This document shows positions 39,958-48,137 of a stretch of 64,000 nt of DNA, one piece after another. The notes below the pieces were generated by a model. The model was not told where the DNA came from. It made no database searches and saw nothing but the letters and a program-made list of their open reading frames with translations. Source of the stretch: a virus; the IMG/VR virus record IMGVR_UViG_3300044972_001012, positions 1 through 64,000 of that record; one strand, 5' to 3'. The translations under genes were made by a program, and so were the position numbers. The number at the start of each line of letters is the position of its first letter. The first letter of the stretch is position 1.

Positions 39958-39990
39958 ATGCCGTATTACGAAATAGCAAATAAAATTTAG
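39958..39990 (+). CDS. Possible 10-aa leader peptide
   Basis: ATG 39958 lies 6 nt after the promoter box and encodes MPYYEIANKI, stopping 5 nt before the GroES ATG. GCTAT and ATAGC within it can pair. It could be a leader ORF in an attenuator or a chance reading frame. Confidence 0.25.
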   Translation: MPYYEIANKI

Positions 39991-39995
39991 ATAAT

Positions 39996-40268
39996 ATGCA
40001 ATACCCACAAGTAACGATGATTGAAACGAGGGTTCTCGTTTTGCCTGAGAAGGCGGCTGACTTTTACGATGAGAACAACCTTCTTGTCATTCCTGATTCA
40101 GCAAAGGAGTCTCCTCCACAAGGAGAAGTTATTGCCATTGGCGATAAAGTGGAAGTTGTCCAAAAGGGCAACAAGGTTCTTTACACCAAAGGAGCTGGCA
40201 TCCGTGCTGAGTTCAACAAGGTGGAATATCTCATTATGAGGGAACACGACATTCACTGTATTCTTTAA
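39996..40268 (+). CDS. GroES-like co-chaperonin
   Basis: A 90-residue protein with the GroES outline: an N-terminal strand (RVLVLPEKAADFYDENNLLV), IPDSAKESPPQGEVIAIGD as the mobile-loop and G-V-A-I-G region, KGNKVLYTKGAGIRAEF and EYLIMREHDIHCIL at the end. Phage GroES analogues (like T4 gp31) cap host GroEL to fold phage capsid protein. Its stop is adjacent to the next gene's ATG. Confidence 0.8.
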   Translation: MQYPQVTMIETRVLVLPEKAADFYDENNLLVIPDSAKESPPQGEVIAIGDKVEVVQKGNKVLYTKGAGIRAEFNKVEYLIMREHDIHCIL

Positions 40269-40909
40269 TGGCATTTGTAGCGAAATACACGGAAAGTCTT
40301 AGCCCGATAAGGGAGTACCTTGTAGAAATTGCCGGTATTTACAAGGACACAATTGAATTTGGGACACTCCTATTGCACAGCCCAAGCAATATTTATAATG
40401 AAACGAATGGCTTGTGTGAGGAGGGGACCATTGTCAAGGCTCCCTTATTGGGTGAACATAATGAGACAATAATTGGCAAGAAAGCCACCTTTTGGTTTTC
40501 TGAAGCTCACTCTGTGTACAAGGGACATACGCCAAAGATTGATGGGCATTTGCTTGTTCTTCCTGATTCCATCATCTCCGTAGATGGGGAGATGGCAGGG
40601 GAATACATTTATTGCAAGCCTATTGAGACAGCCAGGTCTGCATCAGGAATCATCATCCCCAATATTGAACTGGTAAGTATAGACACTCTACAGAAGCCTC
40701 GGCAGAATGTAAGAGAGTTCTACACAGACAGAGGTGTTGTATCCGGGAAGAATAAACACTATCCCGAAGGCACTATTCTATTCTGGGGACATGAGGCTAA
40801 TGTAAGGCTTGGATGGAAAGAGGGATTCCTTGTGAGAAAGCGAATGGTGTTGTGTCACGGAGAGGATGCCAAGAGGATGACATTCGTGAAGAACAAACCT
40901 GTAAGATGA
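40268..40909 (+). CDS. Second GroES-like protein, possibly two domains
   Basis: A 213-residue protein. The C-terminal half (EYIYCKPIETARSASGIIIP, then RGVVSGKNKHYPEGTILFWG and GFLVRKRMVLCH) follows the GroES beta-barrel pattern. The N-terminal half (IEFGTLLLHSPSNIYNETNG, EGTIVKAPL) looks like a degenerate second copy. A tandem GroES-like protein next to a single-domain one suggests division of labour or heteromeric lids; this is inference. Confidence 0.5.
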   Translation: MAFVAKYTESLSPIREYLVEIAGIYKDTIEFGTLLLHSPSNIYNETNGLCEEGTIVKAPLLGEHNETIIGKKATFWFSEAHSVYKGHTPKIDGHLLVLPDSIISVDGEMAGEYIYCKPIETARSASGIIIPNIELVSIDTLQKPRQNVREFYTDRGVVSGKNKHYPEGTILFWGHEANVRLGWKEGFLVRKRMVLCHGEDAKRMTFVKNKPVR

Positions 40910-41169
40910 AAACCCGCAATGTTCCGTTATTTAAAGAACATAAAAGAATGGGTCGTCCTATCAAGTATGACTTCACGCCTTTCTTCAAAAAATCTACTAA
41001 ATACATTGTATTCCCGAACCTCACGCTTAAAAACTACGACTCACTACGAAGCACCTTTGCTAGATGGAGAAGAAGGGAAGGGGTTGAAGGCCGTTTTGAG
41101 TACGATATACTTGATGCAACAGAAAAAGACCCCTGTGGAATAGCTGTATGGAGGTCGGGAGAAAGTTAA
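40906..41169 (+). CDS. Hypothetical basic protein
   Basis: An 87-residue basic protein from ATG 40906 (ATGA overlap). It contains KRMGRPIKYDFTPFFKKSTK, which looks like an AT-hook-like GRP(I)K followed by a helical domain (YDSLRSTFARWRRREGVEGR). A DNA-binding or terminase-accessory role is possible. Overlaps the next gene by 22 nt. Confidence 0.5.
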   Translation: MKTRNVPLFKEHKRMGRPIKYDFTPFFKKSTKYIVFPNLTLKNYDSLRSTFARWRRREGVEGRFEYDILDATEKDPCGIAVWRSGES

Positions 41170-41474
41170 GCGAAAGTGTATGGCTCTCCTACAATCAAAA
41201 TAGAGTGGGAAGGTTTAAGTTTTATCAGTTTGATGAATTCTTAAACAACGGCATACAGTTCTTCCCTTATGCGACAATTAACGAATTGAAACGATCATGG
41301 AGGATTACAAAGAAGCTGCTAAAAACAAGGTCGAAGCCAAAGGCAAGGCTAGGAATGTTGGGAAGCAGAGAGGGGATATTCATCTACCGGAATGCAAGGA
41401 TAGTTGGAGAAGAGTCTTTAACGAGACAATTAAATGCTACGAGGTTTATGTCAGAAAAAGTAATGTCCTTGTAG
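41148..41474 (+). CDS. Hypothetical basic protein, overlapping frames
   Basis: A 108-residue frame (MEVGRKLSESVWLSYNQNRV) whose second half overlaps the next ORF by 178 nt. The first 50 codons are covered by no other ORF in this list, while the rest (RITKKLLKTRSKPKARLGML) competes with the next frame. It may be a shorter true gene, or its N-terminus may be joined to the next frame by a frameshift. Confidence 0.4.
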   Translation: MEVGRKLSESVWLSYNQNRVGRFKFYQFDEFLNNGIQFFPYATINELKRSWRITKKLLKTRSKPKARLGMLGSREGIFIYRNARIVGEESLTRQLNATRFMSEKVMSL

Positions 41475-41746
41475 CAACAGGAATAGGCAGTCCTGGGGAT
41501 AGTTTCCTCATCGGAGCATTGCCTGTAGTAATTACATTGTATGAACAACTACTTAGAGAAATAGAAAATGGCGAAGTCAAAGAAGATACATTCAGAGGAG
41601 CAAGATATATCCTTACCAAGTACAAAGAAAATATCAGAAAAGGCGAGGCAATGGACGGAACTAATCTACTCCGACTTGATTCCCCTGAGTTTAACTTGGG
41701 AGGGCAGGGTGGCGGAAGCTACACGGAGAATGAACTTTTCGATTAG
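41297..41746 (+). CDS. Hypothetical protein with long overlaps
   Basis: A 149-residue protein (MEDYKEAAKNKVEAKGKARN). The middle (CYEVYVRKSNVLVATGIGSP, DSFLIGALPVVITLYEQLLR) is convincing protein sequence. The last 35 codons overlap the next gene in another frame and read as a Gly-rich tail (LGGQGGGSYTENELFD). No family recognised. Confidence 0.5.
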   Translation: MEDYKEAAKNKVEAKGKARNVGKQRGDIHLPECKDSWRRVFNETIKCYEVYVRKSNVLVATGIGSPGDSFLIGALPVVITLYEQLLREIENGEVKEDTFRGARYILTKYKENIRKGEAMDGTNLLRLDSPEFNLGGQGGGSYTENELFD

Positions 41747-42131
41747 CAATGAAGCGTTAAGAGAGGCAAGTAAAGAGTTCTTTCTATACAACACTAAGGC
41801 AGAAGCATATTGGAGTTTGGTGGTGATGTACCACAATGTTTGTGATTCCATCAGGACTCCTGAGATGCAAACAGAAGGCAAGACATCAAACGAGAATTCC
41901 TCTTACAAGGTCAAAATTGAGAATAGTCTCAAGTTGAAGCCTGTGATGGATGAGATAAAAAGATTGGCAGAGGATTTGTTTAAGAAGAATGAGGTGGCAG
42001 AGGCTGACTTCAACGCTGGTAAGATTGCTAGTGATTTTGGAGAAGGTGCTTTGGAAGCTGCATTAAGAGAGGTGAACAATGAAAGTGGTTCTAGCAAAAG
42101 CAGAAAAAGAAAAGAAGAGGAGGAAGCCTAG
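41568..42131 (+). CDS. Hypothetical protein, possible small terminase
   Basis: A 187-residue helical protein. A Lys/Ser-rich N-terminus is followed by helices (ISEKARQWTELIYSDLIPLS, NEALREASKEFFLYNTKAEA) and a coiled C-terminal half (LKPVMDEIKRLAEDLFKKNE) ending in a very charged tail (SRKRKEEEEA). Position shortly upstream of the large terminase, helical make-up and size would suit a small terminase subunit, but no HTH is clear. Confidence 0.45.
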   Translation: MAKSKKIHSEEQDISLPSTKKISEKARQWTELIYSDLIPLSLTWEGRVAEATRRMNFSISNEALREASKEFFLYNTKAEAYWSLVVMYHNVCDSIRTPEMQTEGKTSNENSSYKVKIENSLKLKPVMDEIKRLAEDLFKKNEVAEADFNAGKIASDFGEGALEAALREVNNESGSSKSRKRKEEEEA

Positions 42132-42429
42132 AAGAGAGCAGTTCATAATACTTAGCCGGGTGTTATGGGATGTCCCTGTTGGACATATTGTGTCCATAAG
42201 CAAGTCCCGATTTGTAGCCAACACCCACATTGAGTTTCGGAAGTACATTAAGCATATGTATCGTGGATGCTTTGTCCTAATAAAAGAGGGTAAAAGATTG
42301 TGGATAATAAAACGCATTAAGGATGAATCGCAGAGAGCAGAAGAAAATCAAGCAAATCGCAGAAGGAGATTTTATCTTCCTAAGAGGGCAACACATCTCC
42401 GCAAAATGGCAAGTAACCCAGATTCTTGA
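42079..42429 (+). CDS. Hypothetical basic protein
   Basis: A 116-residue very basic protein (MKVVLAKAEKEKKRRKPRRE) with a hydrophobic middle (FIILSRVLWDVPVGHIVSIS). Its last 107 nt overlap the next gene, and its Arg-rich C-terminus (NRRRRFYLPKRATHLRKM) may reflect that. Likely nucleic-acid-associated; unrecognised. Confidence 0.45.
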   Translation: MKVVLAKAEKEKKRRKPRREQFIILSRVLWDVPVGHIVSISKSRFVANTHIEFRKYIKHMYRGCFVLIKEGKRLWIIKRIKDESQRAEENQANRRRRFYLPKRATHLRKMASNPDS

Positions 42430-42763
42430 TGGAAAGTGTCATATGAAGATGGTGGGGGAGACAAAGGAATATATACACCCCGAAACTTGGTATGAGGTGG
42501 GGAAGCCTTTGTTCAAGAAAGGACTTAGGGCATTCCCTTATAGTTCCATATTGGACAGAGACTGGCAAGCATTCCAATCAAGGAAAGAGATGCTTCGTTT
42601 GTTTGGCGATATTTCTCGGCTTAGTGGCAGATTGCCTAAGTTGACAAACGCATCCAAAGTGTTATATTGCAAGAAGATAATAGAAACCTTTATTGCTGAA
42701 ATGAAGGAGGCTTTGAAAAAAAGCAACGATGCTTGGAGAGAATCAAAAAATCAAGAACAATAG
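42323..42763 (+). CDS. Hypothetical protein preceding terminase
   Basis: A 146-residue protein: a beta-like N-terminal half (IAEGDFIFLRGQHISAKWQV, CHMKMVGETKEYIHPETWYE) and a helical C-terminal half (SRKEMLRLFGDISRLSGRLP, IIETFIAEMKEALKKSNDAW). It overlaps the large terminase gene by 35 nt. A packaging accessory is plausible by position. Confidence 0.5.
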   Translation: MNRREQKKIKQIAEGDFIFLRGQHISAKWQVTQILDGKCHMKMVGETKEYIHPETWYEVGKPLFKKGLRAFPYSSILDRDWQAFQSRKEMLRLFGDISRLSGRLPKLTNASKVLYCKKIIETFIAEMKEALKKSNDAWRESKNQEQ

Positions 42764-44951
42764 AATCGTTGAGACCATTTGGAGTTTGGACTGCATAACG
42801 CCTCCAATTCCAACGGATCTTACGACAGTTCCTGGGTACGGAGACCCGAAGGCAAAGTTCAAGCGAACTCCGATTCCTGATTATATGAATATTGAGAAGA
42901 GCCAAATCCAAGTGGACGGCTCTATTCACTATACACCTCTTCAGCAACAATTCATCAAGGAGGAGATTAAAAAGATATTCCACTTTGGGCAGTGGATATA
43001 CATACGAGGCGCACTCACTTGGCTAAACCCTTGGATGTACCTTGGCCTGAATTATTGGAGACCAGCCGTAGAAACAAACGATGGATTCCTTGAATACCGG
43101 GACAGACAAAGAAAGATTCTCCACTATTGCTGGAACATCCACGAACATCACAAAGAGCTTGGTGTCATTTATCTAAAGGGTAGGCAGGAAGGTTTGTCAA
43201 CTTGGGGTCACCTTATTATGTTTTGGCTTTCCATCCGTGCAGAGAGGCAGAACATTGGTTTGTCATCTTCTGACCAAAAGTTAGCTGATGAGAACTTTGA
43301 TGAACTTATTGCAAAGCCTGTAAACGCTCTTCCTATTTGGCTGATTCCTGTACACAGGATGAACAAGAACGAATTGCTTCTTGTGGAGCCACCAGAGAGG
43401 CAGTCGAAAACTAAGAAAACTGCCAGCGTTTCCAAGTCACTCGGAGGTTCCATAAGACTTCGTGCCTTGACCAAGCGAGGATGGGATGGTAAGCGTTTGA
43501 ACGGACTATTTGCCGATGAAGGCGGTAAGTGGGTGCAAGTGCAAATCACTAAGTGGTGGGCAAAGCAAGTGCGAGCCTTGATGGTGAATGGCCGAAAGAG
43601 GGGATTTGCTTTCTTCCCTACAACAACGGAAGAGGGAGATCAAGGGGGAGCAGAGTTTCAGAAGTTCTACGACCAAGCAAACATTGAAACCCGGCAGAAC
43701 GGAAAGTACCCCACCACCACTAATAAACTTGTCAGCCTTTTCCTTCCTGCCTATATGGGACTTCCAGGGTGGACAGATGAATACGGCAATGATATAGTTT
43801 ACTATCCAGACGAGGAGCAATGGGAGTGGATGCAGGAACATGGTCACGATGAACGCATAGGAGCAAAGGATAAGTTGATGCGTGATAGGCAACAGCTTCT
43901 TGAGGCGGGCTTGGATGACCTATATGCTGAAGAGATGAGGCAGAACCCGTTCAATCCATCGGATGCCTTCAACAGCCTTAATGAGCATTGCCCATTTGAT
44001 GTCACCATCCTTCAGGCTTTAAAAAGAACTGCCGACACCAAGGAGATACAAGACCAAATCCGTACAGGATATTTCTATTGGCTTGATGTTAAAGAGCGTT
44101 CTATTGTCGGATGGAGGGATGATGCTAAAGGGCCAATTCAAAGAACCTGGGAGCCACAAGCAAACCTTATAAACAAGACAACATCACGGAGAGGTGTTAA
44201 AGCCCCTACGAATGTTAAACTTGGCTCGTTTGGTGTTGACCCCTATCTAAAGGCAAGCACAAAGACTAAGGGGTCTAGGATGGCTATCACCGGCAAGTTG
44301 TATTACAATAGATATTACGAGGAGCAGAACCGCAAGGAGAAGTTGAATACGGGCAGGAATCTTCCGGGATACTTTCCTACGCCATCTGTGTTTATGTCCT
44401 TCCTTCATAGATCAGCAGATATGAACTCTGACCTTGACCAATTGCTTATGGCTGCGGTGTATTATTCAATGCCTGTGATTGTGGAGAACAACACTTCCAT
44501 TTCTGTTGAGAACTTCTTCCATACAAGAGGCTATGGAGGGTTTCTTTTAAGGGAGGCAGAGATATTAAATGAGCAATCGCCATCACAAAGCCAATGGGAA
44601 ACTATAGGCATACATACTGGTGGAGAAGGCCAGGGTAGTGATGTCGTTAGGCGTGGGGCTACTTATTTCAATGACTTCCTGCGTGGGGATGCCCTGTACT
44701 TAGGAGACCACATTTACAACATCATTGAAGAGCCTATCCGTTATCCGTTTATGGCTAACATCAATGACAATATGCAGTTTGACATTACGGACAGAACCAA
44801 GAGTGATGCTACGATGTCCACGATAATGGTTCACTTTTACGAATACAATGTGAACGATTACAGCAATCCTTTTTTGTTTGTAGAACGCCCTACAAGCAAT
44901 GCTTCAAGACTTTTTCCAAAAGGGACATTCCTGAGAAGGAGGACTGTTTAA
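42729..44951 (+). CDS. Terminase large subunit
   Basis: A 740-residue DNA-packaging motor. The Walker A-like motif LKGRQEGLST is at about 149-158; Walker B with catalytic Glu is LNGLFADEGG at about 256-265, followed by a coupling-like region (KRGFAFFPTTTEEGDQGG). The nuclease domain starts near 495 with FGVDPYLKAST (first metal Asp) and includes PVIVENNTSISVENFF near 580. It translocates DNA into procapsids and cuts concatemers. It is rather long for the family, with an N-terminal extension of about 120 residues. Confidence 0.85.
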   Translation: MLGENQKIKNNRIVETIWSLDCITPPIPTDLTTVPGYGDPKAKFKRTPIPDYMNIEKSQIQVDGSIHYTPLQQQFIKEEIKKIFHFGQWIYIRGALTWLNPWMYLGLNYWRPAVETNDGFLEYRDRQRKILHYCWNIHEHHKELGVIYLKGRQEGLSTWGHLIMFWLSIRAERQNIGLSSSDQKLADENFDELIAKPVNALPIWLIPVHRMNKNELLLVEPPERQSKTKKTASVSKSLGGSIRLRALTKRGWDGKRLNGLFADEGGKWVQVQITKWWAKQVRALMVNGRKRGFAFFPTTTEEGDQGGAEFQKFYDQANIETRQNGKYPTTTNKLVSLFLPAYMGLPGWTDEYGNDIVYYPDEEQWEWMQEHGHDERIGAKDKLMRDRQQLLEAGLDDLYAEEMRQNPFNPSDAFNSLNEHCPFDVTILQALKRTADTKEIQDQIRTGYFYWLDVKERSIVGWRDDAKGPIQRTWEPQANLINKTTSRRGVKAPTNVKLGSFGVDPYLKASTKTKGSRMAITGKLYYNRYYEEQNRKEKLNTGRNLPGYFPTPSVFMSFLHRSADMNSDLDQLLMAAVYYSMPVIVENNTSISVENFFHTRGYGGFLLREAEILNEQSPSQSQWETIGIHTGGEGQGSDVVRRGATYFNDFLRGDALYLGDHIYNIIEEPIRYPFMANINDNMQFDITDRTKSDATMSTIMVHFYEYNVNDYSNPFLFVERPTSNASRLFPKGTFLRRRTV

Positions 44952-44979
44952 AATTTTTTTAAGCTTGTTCTTGAAATTT

Positions 44980-44987
44980 TGTATTTT
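44980..44987 (+). promoter_or_regulatory. Promoter box before small post-terminase gene
   Basis: TATTTTTG fits TAnnTTTG, with TTG repeats upstream. It lies 27 nt before ATG 45015, giving this gene its own transcript. Confidence 0.6.
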
Positions 44988-45014
44988 TGGGCTTCACTAA
45001 AAGCATTTACCTCA

Positions 45015-45263
45015 ATGGCATTACTTAAAATTATGACTACTGTGAACCCGTCTACAGCTGCATCTGTTGCTGGTGGTTCTGCGTATTTCGTTTATAACAC
45101 AGATCAAATTAATTTTCTTACTCTTGCTTCTAAGACAGGTTCTGGAGGCTCTGCGTTTTCAACTTTCAATTATGAGTTGAATGGCGGTGGAATCGGTAAA
45201 GCTACCGTTAAAGCTTCTACTGGAGCTGTTCTTGCCCCTCTTTCAGCATCTGTAGTAGGCTAA
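45015..45263 (+). CDS. Small, separately transcribed protein (decoration-like)
   Basis: From ATG 45015 it has 82 residues (MALLKIMTTVNPSTAASVAG): small, neutral, Ala/Gly/Ser/Thr-rich and beta-like, with GCT/TCT codon bias like the capsid gene. It is flanked by its own promoter and a strong terminator. These features suggest an abundant small virion protein such as a capsid decoration protein; that is inference. Confidence 0.55.
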   Translation: MALLKIMTTVNPSTAASVAGGSAYFVYNTDQINFLTLASKTGSGGSAFSTFNYELNGGGIGKATVKASTGAVLAPLSASVVG

Positions 45264-45288
45264 TTAATTTAATCTCCATTGAGTTTAA

Positions 45289-45313
45289 AGCCGCCCTTCA
45301 CAAGAGGGCGGCT
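45289..45313. terminator. Bidirectional terminator between convergent genes
   Basis: AGCCGCCC (45289-45296) pairs perfectly with GGGCGGCT (45306-45313) over a 9-nt loop. ATATTTGTTTT follows on the right and TTTAAAC on the other strand. It separates the rightward post-terminase gene from the end of the leftward cassette. Confidence 0.8.
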
Positions 45314-45322
45314 ATATTTGTT

Positions 45323-46363
45323 TTATACCAAAGAAGCAAAGTATTCGTGGTATCTCTCTATGCTAAGATCATTTGCGGTTGAATGTTTCTCAACCTGTAA
45401 AAGGTTAAATTTATTACCGCTTTTAAAGCCTTCTGTTTCCCACTCTGCTGTATGGGGGAGGTGATAGCAAACATTATAAGGTAACTTGTTCTTTATTCTG
45501 TACGCCCAAAAGCTATCATAAAGCGGCCTTCCAAGTTCAAAATCAACATCCAATAAAGTTGGCAGAACCTTTGAATCTTTCCTGAAGGCAAACAAATCAA
45601 TACCAGGGTAATGCTTTTTGTCGGCTAGGTCTTTATGCAATAAAATTCCACCTGTGTTAATGTCTATCCTTTGGGCAAAGCATTCTGAGATGTTATGCGT
45701 GTCAATGTGATTCCTGATGATTGTTGTAGCCTCTGGGACAAGGCAAATGTCCCGATTCATAAATAGTAAAATATCATCAGGATGGGAGAATAGTTCCATT
45801 CCCTCCTTTAATATTTTGTTAGACATAGGCCACTCATCAGAAGTTTGAAGTACGATTTCTGTATGGATATCGTTCTCAATTAGTTTTGCCCAACTAAATG
45901 CGGCAAAGCCATTCCTTCCTATTGCTCCAGTTTCTCTTGGAGTATATTCATTAGCAAGAATGTATGTCCGTGGGCTTGATGCATTGGCTGCTCTACGCAT
46001 AGGTTGGTTCCGAGCAACACAAGCAATGATTTCAGGGATTGAACTTGGAACTACCTCTTGAATGAATGTGCCTATTGTTGTCTCCTTTGGTACGGCCTGA
46101 ACCCATAAAGGCCAACGAGTAATTAGGATGTTTGGCTTGTCGCACAAATGATAGGTGGTGCTGTCGTTTAGAATATAAAGAACACCATCCTGATTCATGT
46201 CTTCCCGAAGCTTTTTAAATCCATCCGTGTGGGATTCGTAAACTTCTAATGGGATATGAAGAGATGCAAGTGCGTACCGGATTGCTTGTATAATCTCATT
46301 GCTGTTGTCAATCTTGGCACTAACACCTTCTGTTGAAATAATGGCTTTTTTAAAATTGTGCAT
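45323..46363 (-). CDS. Glycosyltransferase-like protein
   Basis: A 346-residue protein. The central part reads like a GT-A nucleotide-sugar transferase: a central strand with acidic motif (DDILLFMNRDICLVPEATTI), then GGILLHKDLADKKHYPGIDL, FAFRKD, GRPLYDSFWAYRIKN and two His near the end (CYHLPHTAEWE). The N-terminal 120 residues are less clear. It likely modifies a glycan. It overlaps the upstream methyltransferase fusion by 14 nt, and the pair is on the opposite strand to the surrounding structural genes. Confidence 0.5.
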   Translation of the reverse strand: MHNFKKAIISTEGVSAKIDNSNEIIQAIRYALASLHIPLEVYESHTDGFKKLREDMNQDGVLYILNDSTTYHLCDKPNILITRWPLWVQAVPKETTIGTFIQEVVPSSIPEIIACVARNQPMRRAANASSPRTYILANEYTPRETGAIGRNGFAAFSWAKLIENDIHTEIVLQTSDEWPMSNKILKEGMELFSHPDDILLFMNRDICLVPEATTIIRNHIDTHNISECFAQRIDINTGGILLHKDLADKKHYPGIDLFAFRKDSKVLPTLLDVDFELGRPLYDSFWAYRIKNKLPYNVCYHLPHTAEWETEGFKSGNKFNLLQVEKHSTANDLSIERYHEYFASLV

Positions 46364-48014
46364 AGTATTCTTGAAATGTTTGGAAACTTCTAAAATCAGT
46401 CATCAACTGTCTGTCCTGCCCATCCTGTTGGCAAATAACGATTCTTTTGCTTGGGAACTTGAGTTCGCAAATTTTGGCAGCGGCAACTGGGTTTTCGCAG
46501 TACCTCGGATGAATCTCAAATATTTCGTGTTGCGGGAACAACTCTTTGGCTATTTGAGAGAACCTTGTAGAGCAGCACAGGATTGATGGTTGCTTGAGAT
46601 TTTTACCCACCATGTAAATATCCCCAAAACGACCAAGTACTACATACACGGGCTTTGCAAAATCAAGAACACGAGGTGCTTTCTCTTTGTAAGCAGATTC
46701 GTAATTTTCAATAAGTGTGGCTGTTTTTTCTTTCGGGATAAGCAAAAGATCATATTGATATCCTTGCCAATTGTATGTCTCTATAGCATCGTAATCTTCA
46801 AAATGCTTTAGTATATCATTCGGCCAAAATCCATACTTATTAAGCCCAGGGATGTTGATTTCAATGGCAACAATTGGCCTCTGACTTAAAAGATTTTTCG
46901 CACCCTGTAAGATGTATGGCTCAAATCCTTCTGCATCAATTTTTACAAATTCTGCCTTAATGTCAAAATCATCAATTTTCTTTGCCTTCAGAGATCCTCC
47001 TAAATCTAAACTTCTTCCTCCAAGGTTTCCTGTATCAATATCGGCCAAAGATATTGACTGCCCACTACCAAGTGCATCGTTATAGAAAAAAGACTTAGTC
47101 CCGCTTAGATTTAATTCTAAACAGTCAAAAGCATCTTTTTGTGGTTCAAAAACATGGCAAGTCCAGCCTGTATCTAAAAACCACTTTGCGCTGTCTCCTA
47201 TGTATGCACCAATGTCAATCATTACCTTTCCATTTCCATCACCAAGAAACTTTGAGATAAAGTCAAATGGCTTATCCCATTTAAGAGTCCCGGTTTTGCG
47301 GACATATTCCGTAATATCGGTATCTCCGGGAAGGCAGTAAATGTCATTAATGACTATTGCATCTTTGTGTTTATCAGGTAGGTTTTCCATATTTATTTCA
47401 ATTATGAATGTGCCTCTAATAGAGTCTATAAAATATGCGTTTTTTATGTGGGGCTTATTTGCTATCACCCAATCATTTACTGCCTTTCTAACATCTGGTA
47501 GATGTTTGTAGTCATCAACAATAATTACCCTTGAATGCAGCGAAGCCAAATGTAAATCATGCAGCTTACCGAAATAACTATGGTCTCCGTCTATGTGGAT
47601 AATGTCATACACTTCATCAAGGCTACTTATCTTTTGTGAGTCTTTAAGTTCAAGCCTATACTCAACATCAATACTTGATAAATGCTTTTTTATGTTACTC
47701 TCAGCAATAGACAGAGATTTTTTTTCATATTGGTCAATATCATATCCCACAACCTTTTTTATACTTGTGGCTCCCCCGCACATCATACTTGCCAAGCTAT
47801 AACCATATCTAACACCTATCTCTAAAATAGATTTGGGGGCGTAATATTTAGCTATGGCATAGTAAACCTCATAATAGTTTCCGCACTTTAGGTATTCGTC
47901 ATGCAATGTTCCAAGTTCAAAAAAGAAGGACTTGTCAATTATGTCAAATATTGAATTTGGCTTTAATTTTAATATTCTGTTTTCTATGTCTTTGTTATTG
48001 CTCAAATTACCCAT
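46350..48014 (-). CDS. Methyltransf_24 + FkbM methyltransferase + GT9-like fusion
   Basis: From ATG 48014 the protein has 554 residues; the frame's TTG at 48053 lies in the promoter. Domain 1 (about 1-210) is a SAM methyltransferase: KSILEIGVRYGYSLASMMCG, VVGYDIDQ, YDIIHIDGDHSYFG, VIIVDDYKH. Domain 2 (about 255-430) is FkbM-type: VMIDIGAYIGDSAKWFLDTG, HVFEPQKDAF, EFVKIDAEGFEPYILQGAKN. The C-terminal about 110 residues (PVYVVLGRFGDIYMVGKNLK, ILCCSTRFSQIAKELFPQHE) resemble the N-terminal half of ADP-heptose-type glycosyltransferases. Probably acts on sugars. Confidence 0.65.
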   Translation of the reverse strand: MGNLSNNKDIENRILKLKPNSIFDIIDKSFFFELGTLHDEYLKCGNYYEVYYAIAKYYAPKSILEIGVRYGYSLASMMCGGATSIKKVVGYDIDQYEKKSLSIAESNIKKHLSSIDVEYRLELKDSQKISSLDEVYDIIHIDGDHSYFGKLHDLHLASLHSRVIIVDDYKHLPDVRKAVNDWVIANKPHIKNAYFIDSIRGTFIIEINMENLPDKHKDAIVINDIYCLPGDTDITEYVRKTGTLKWDKPFDFISKFLGDGNGKVMIDIGAYIGDSAKWFLDTGWTCHVFEPQKDAFDCLELNLSGTKSFFYNDALGSGQSISLADIDTGNLGGRSLDLGGSLKAKKIDDFDIKAEFVKIDAEGFEPYILQGAKNLLSQRPIVAIEINIPGLNKYGFWPNDILKHFEDYDAIETYNWQGYQYDLLLIPKEKTATLIENYESAYKEKAPRVLDFAKPVYVVLGRFGDIYMVGKNLKQPSILCCSTRFSQIAKELFPQHEIFEIHPRYCENPVAAAKICELKFPSKRIVICQQDGQDRQLMTDFRSFQTFQEYYAQF

Positions 48015-48050
48015 TTGGTTTTTTGTTAAACGATGAGAGTTTTTATGCCT

Positions 48051-48058
48051 CAAATGTA
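48051..48058 (-). promoter_or_regulatory. Promoter box of the reversed cassette
   Basis: Leftward TACATTTG fits the -7 consensus and lies about 37 nt before ATG 48014. It faces away from a second, weaker box (TATCTTGC, near 48122) that could serve the rightward connector genes. Confidence 0.6.
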
Positions 48059-48137
48059 AAACAACTATTTGGTAAAACTGCTCTGCAATATTTTTTGAGT
48101 TCTTTGTTAGTGCGAAAAATTGTATCTTGCACCCACT

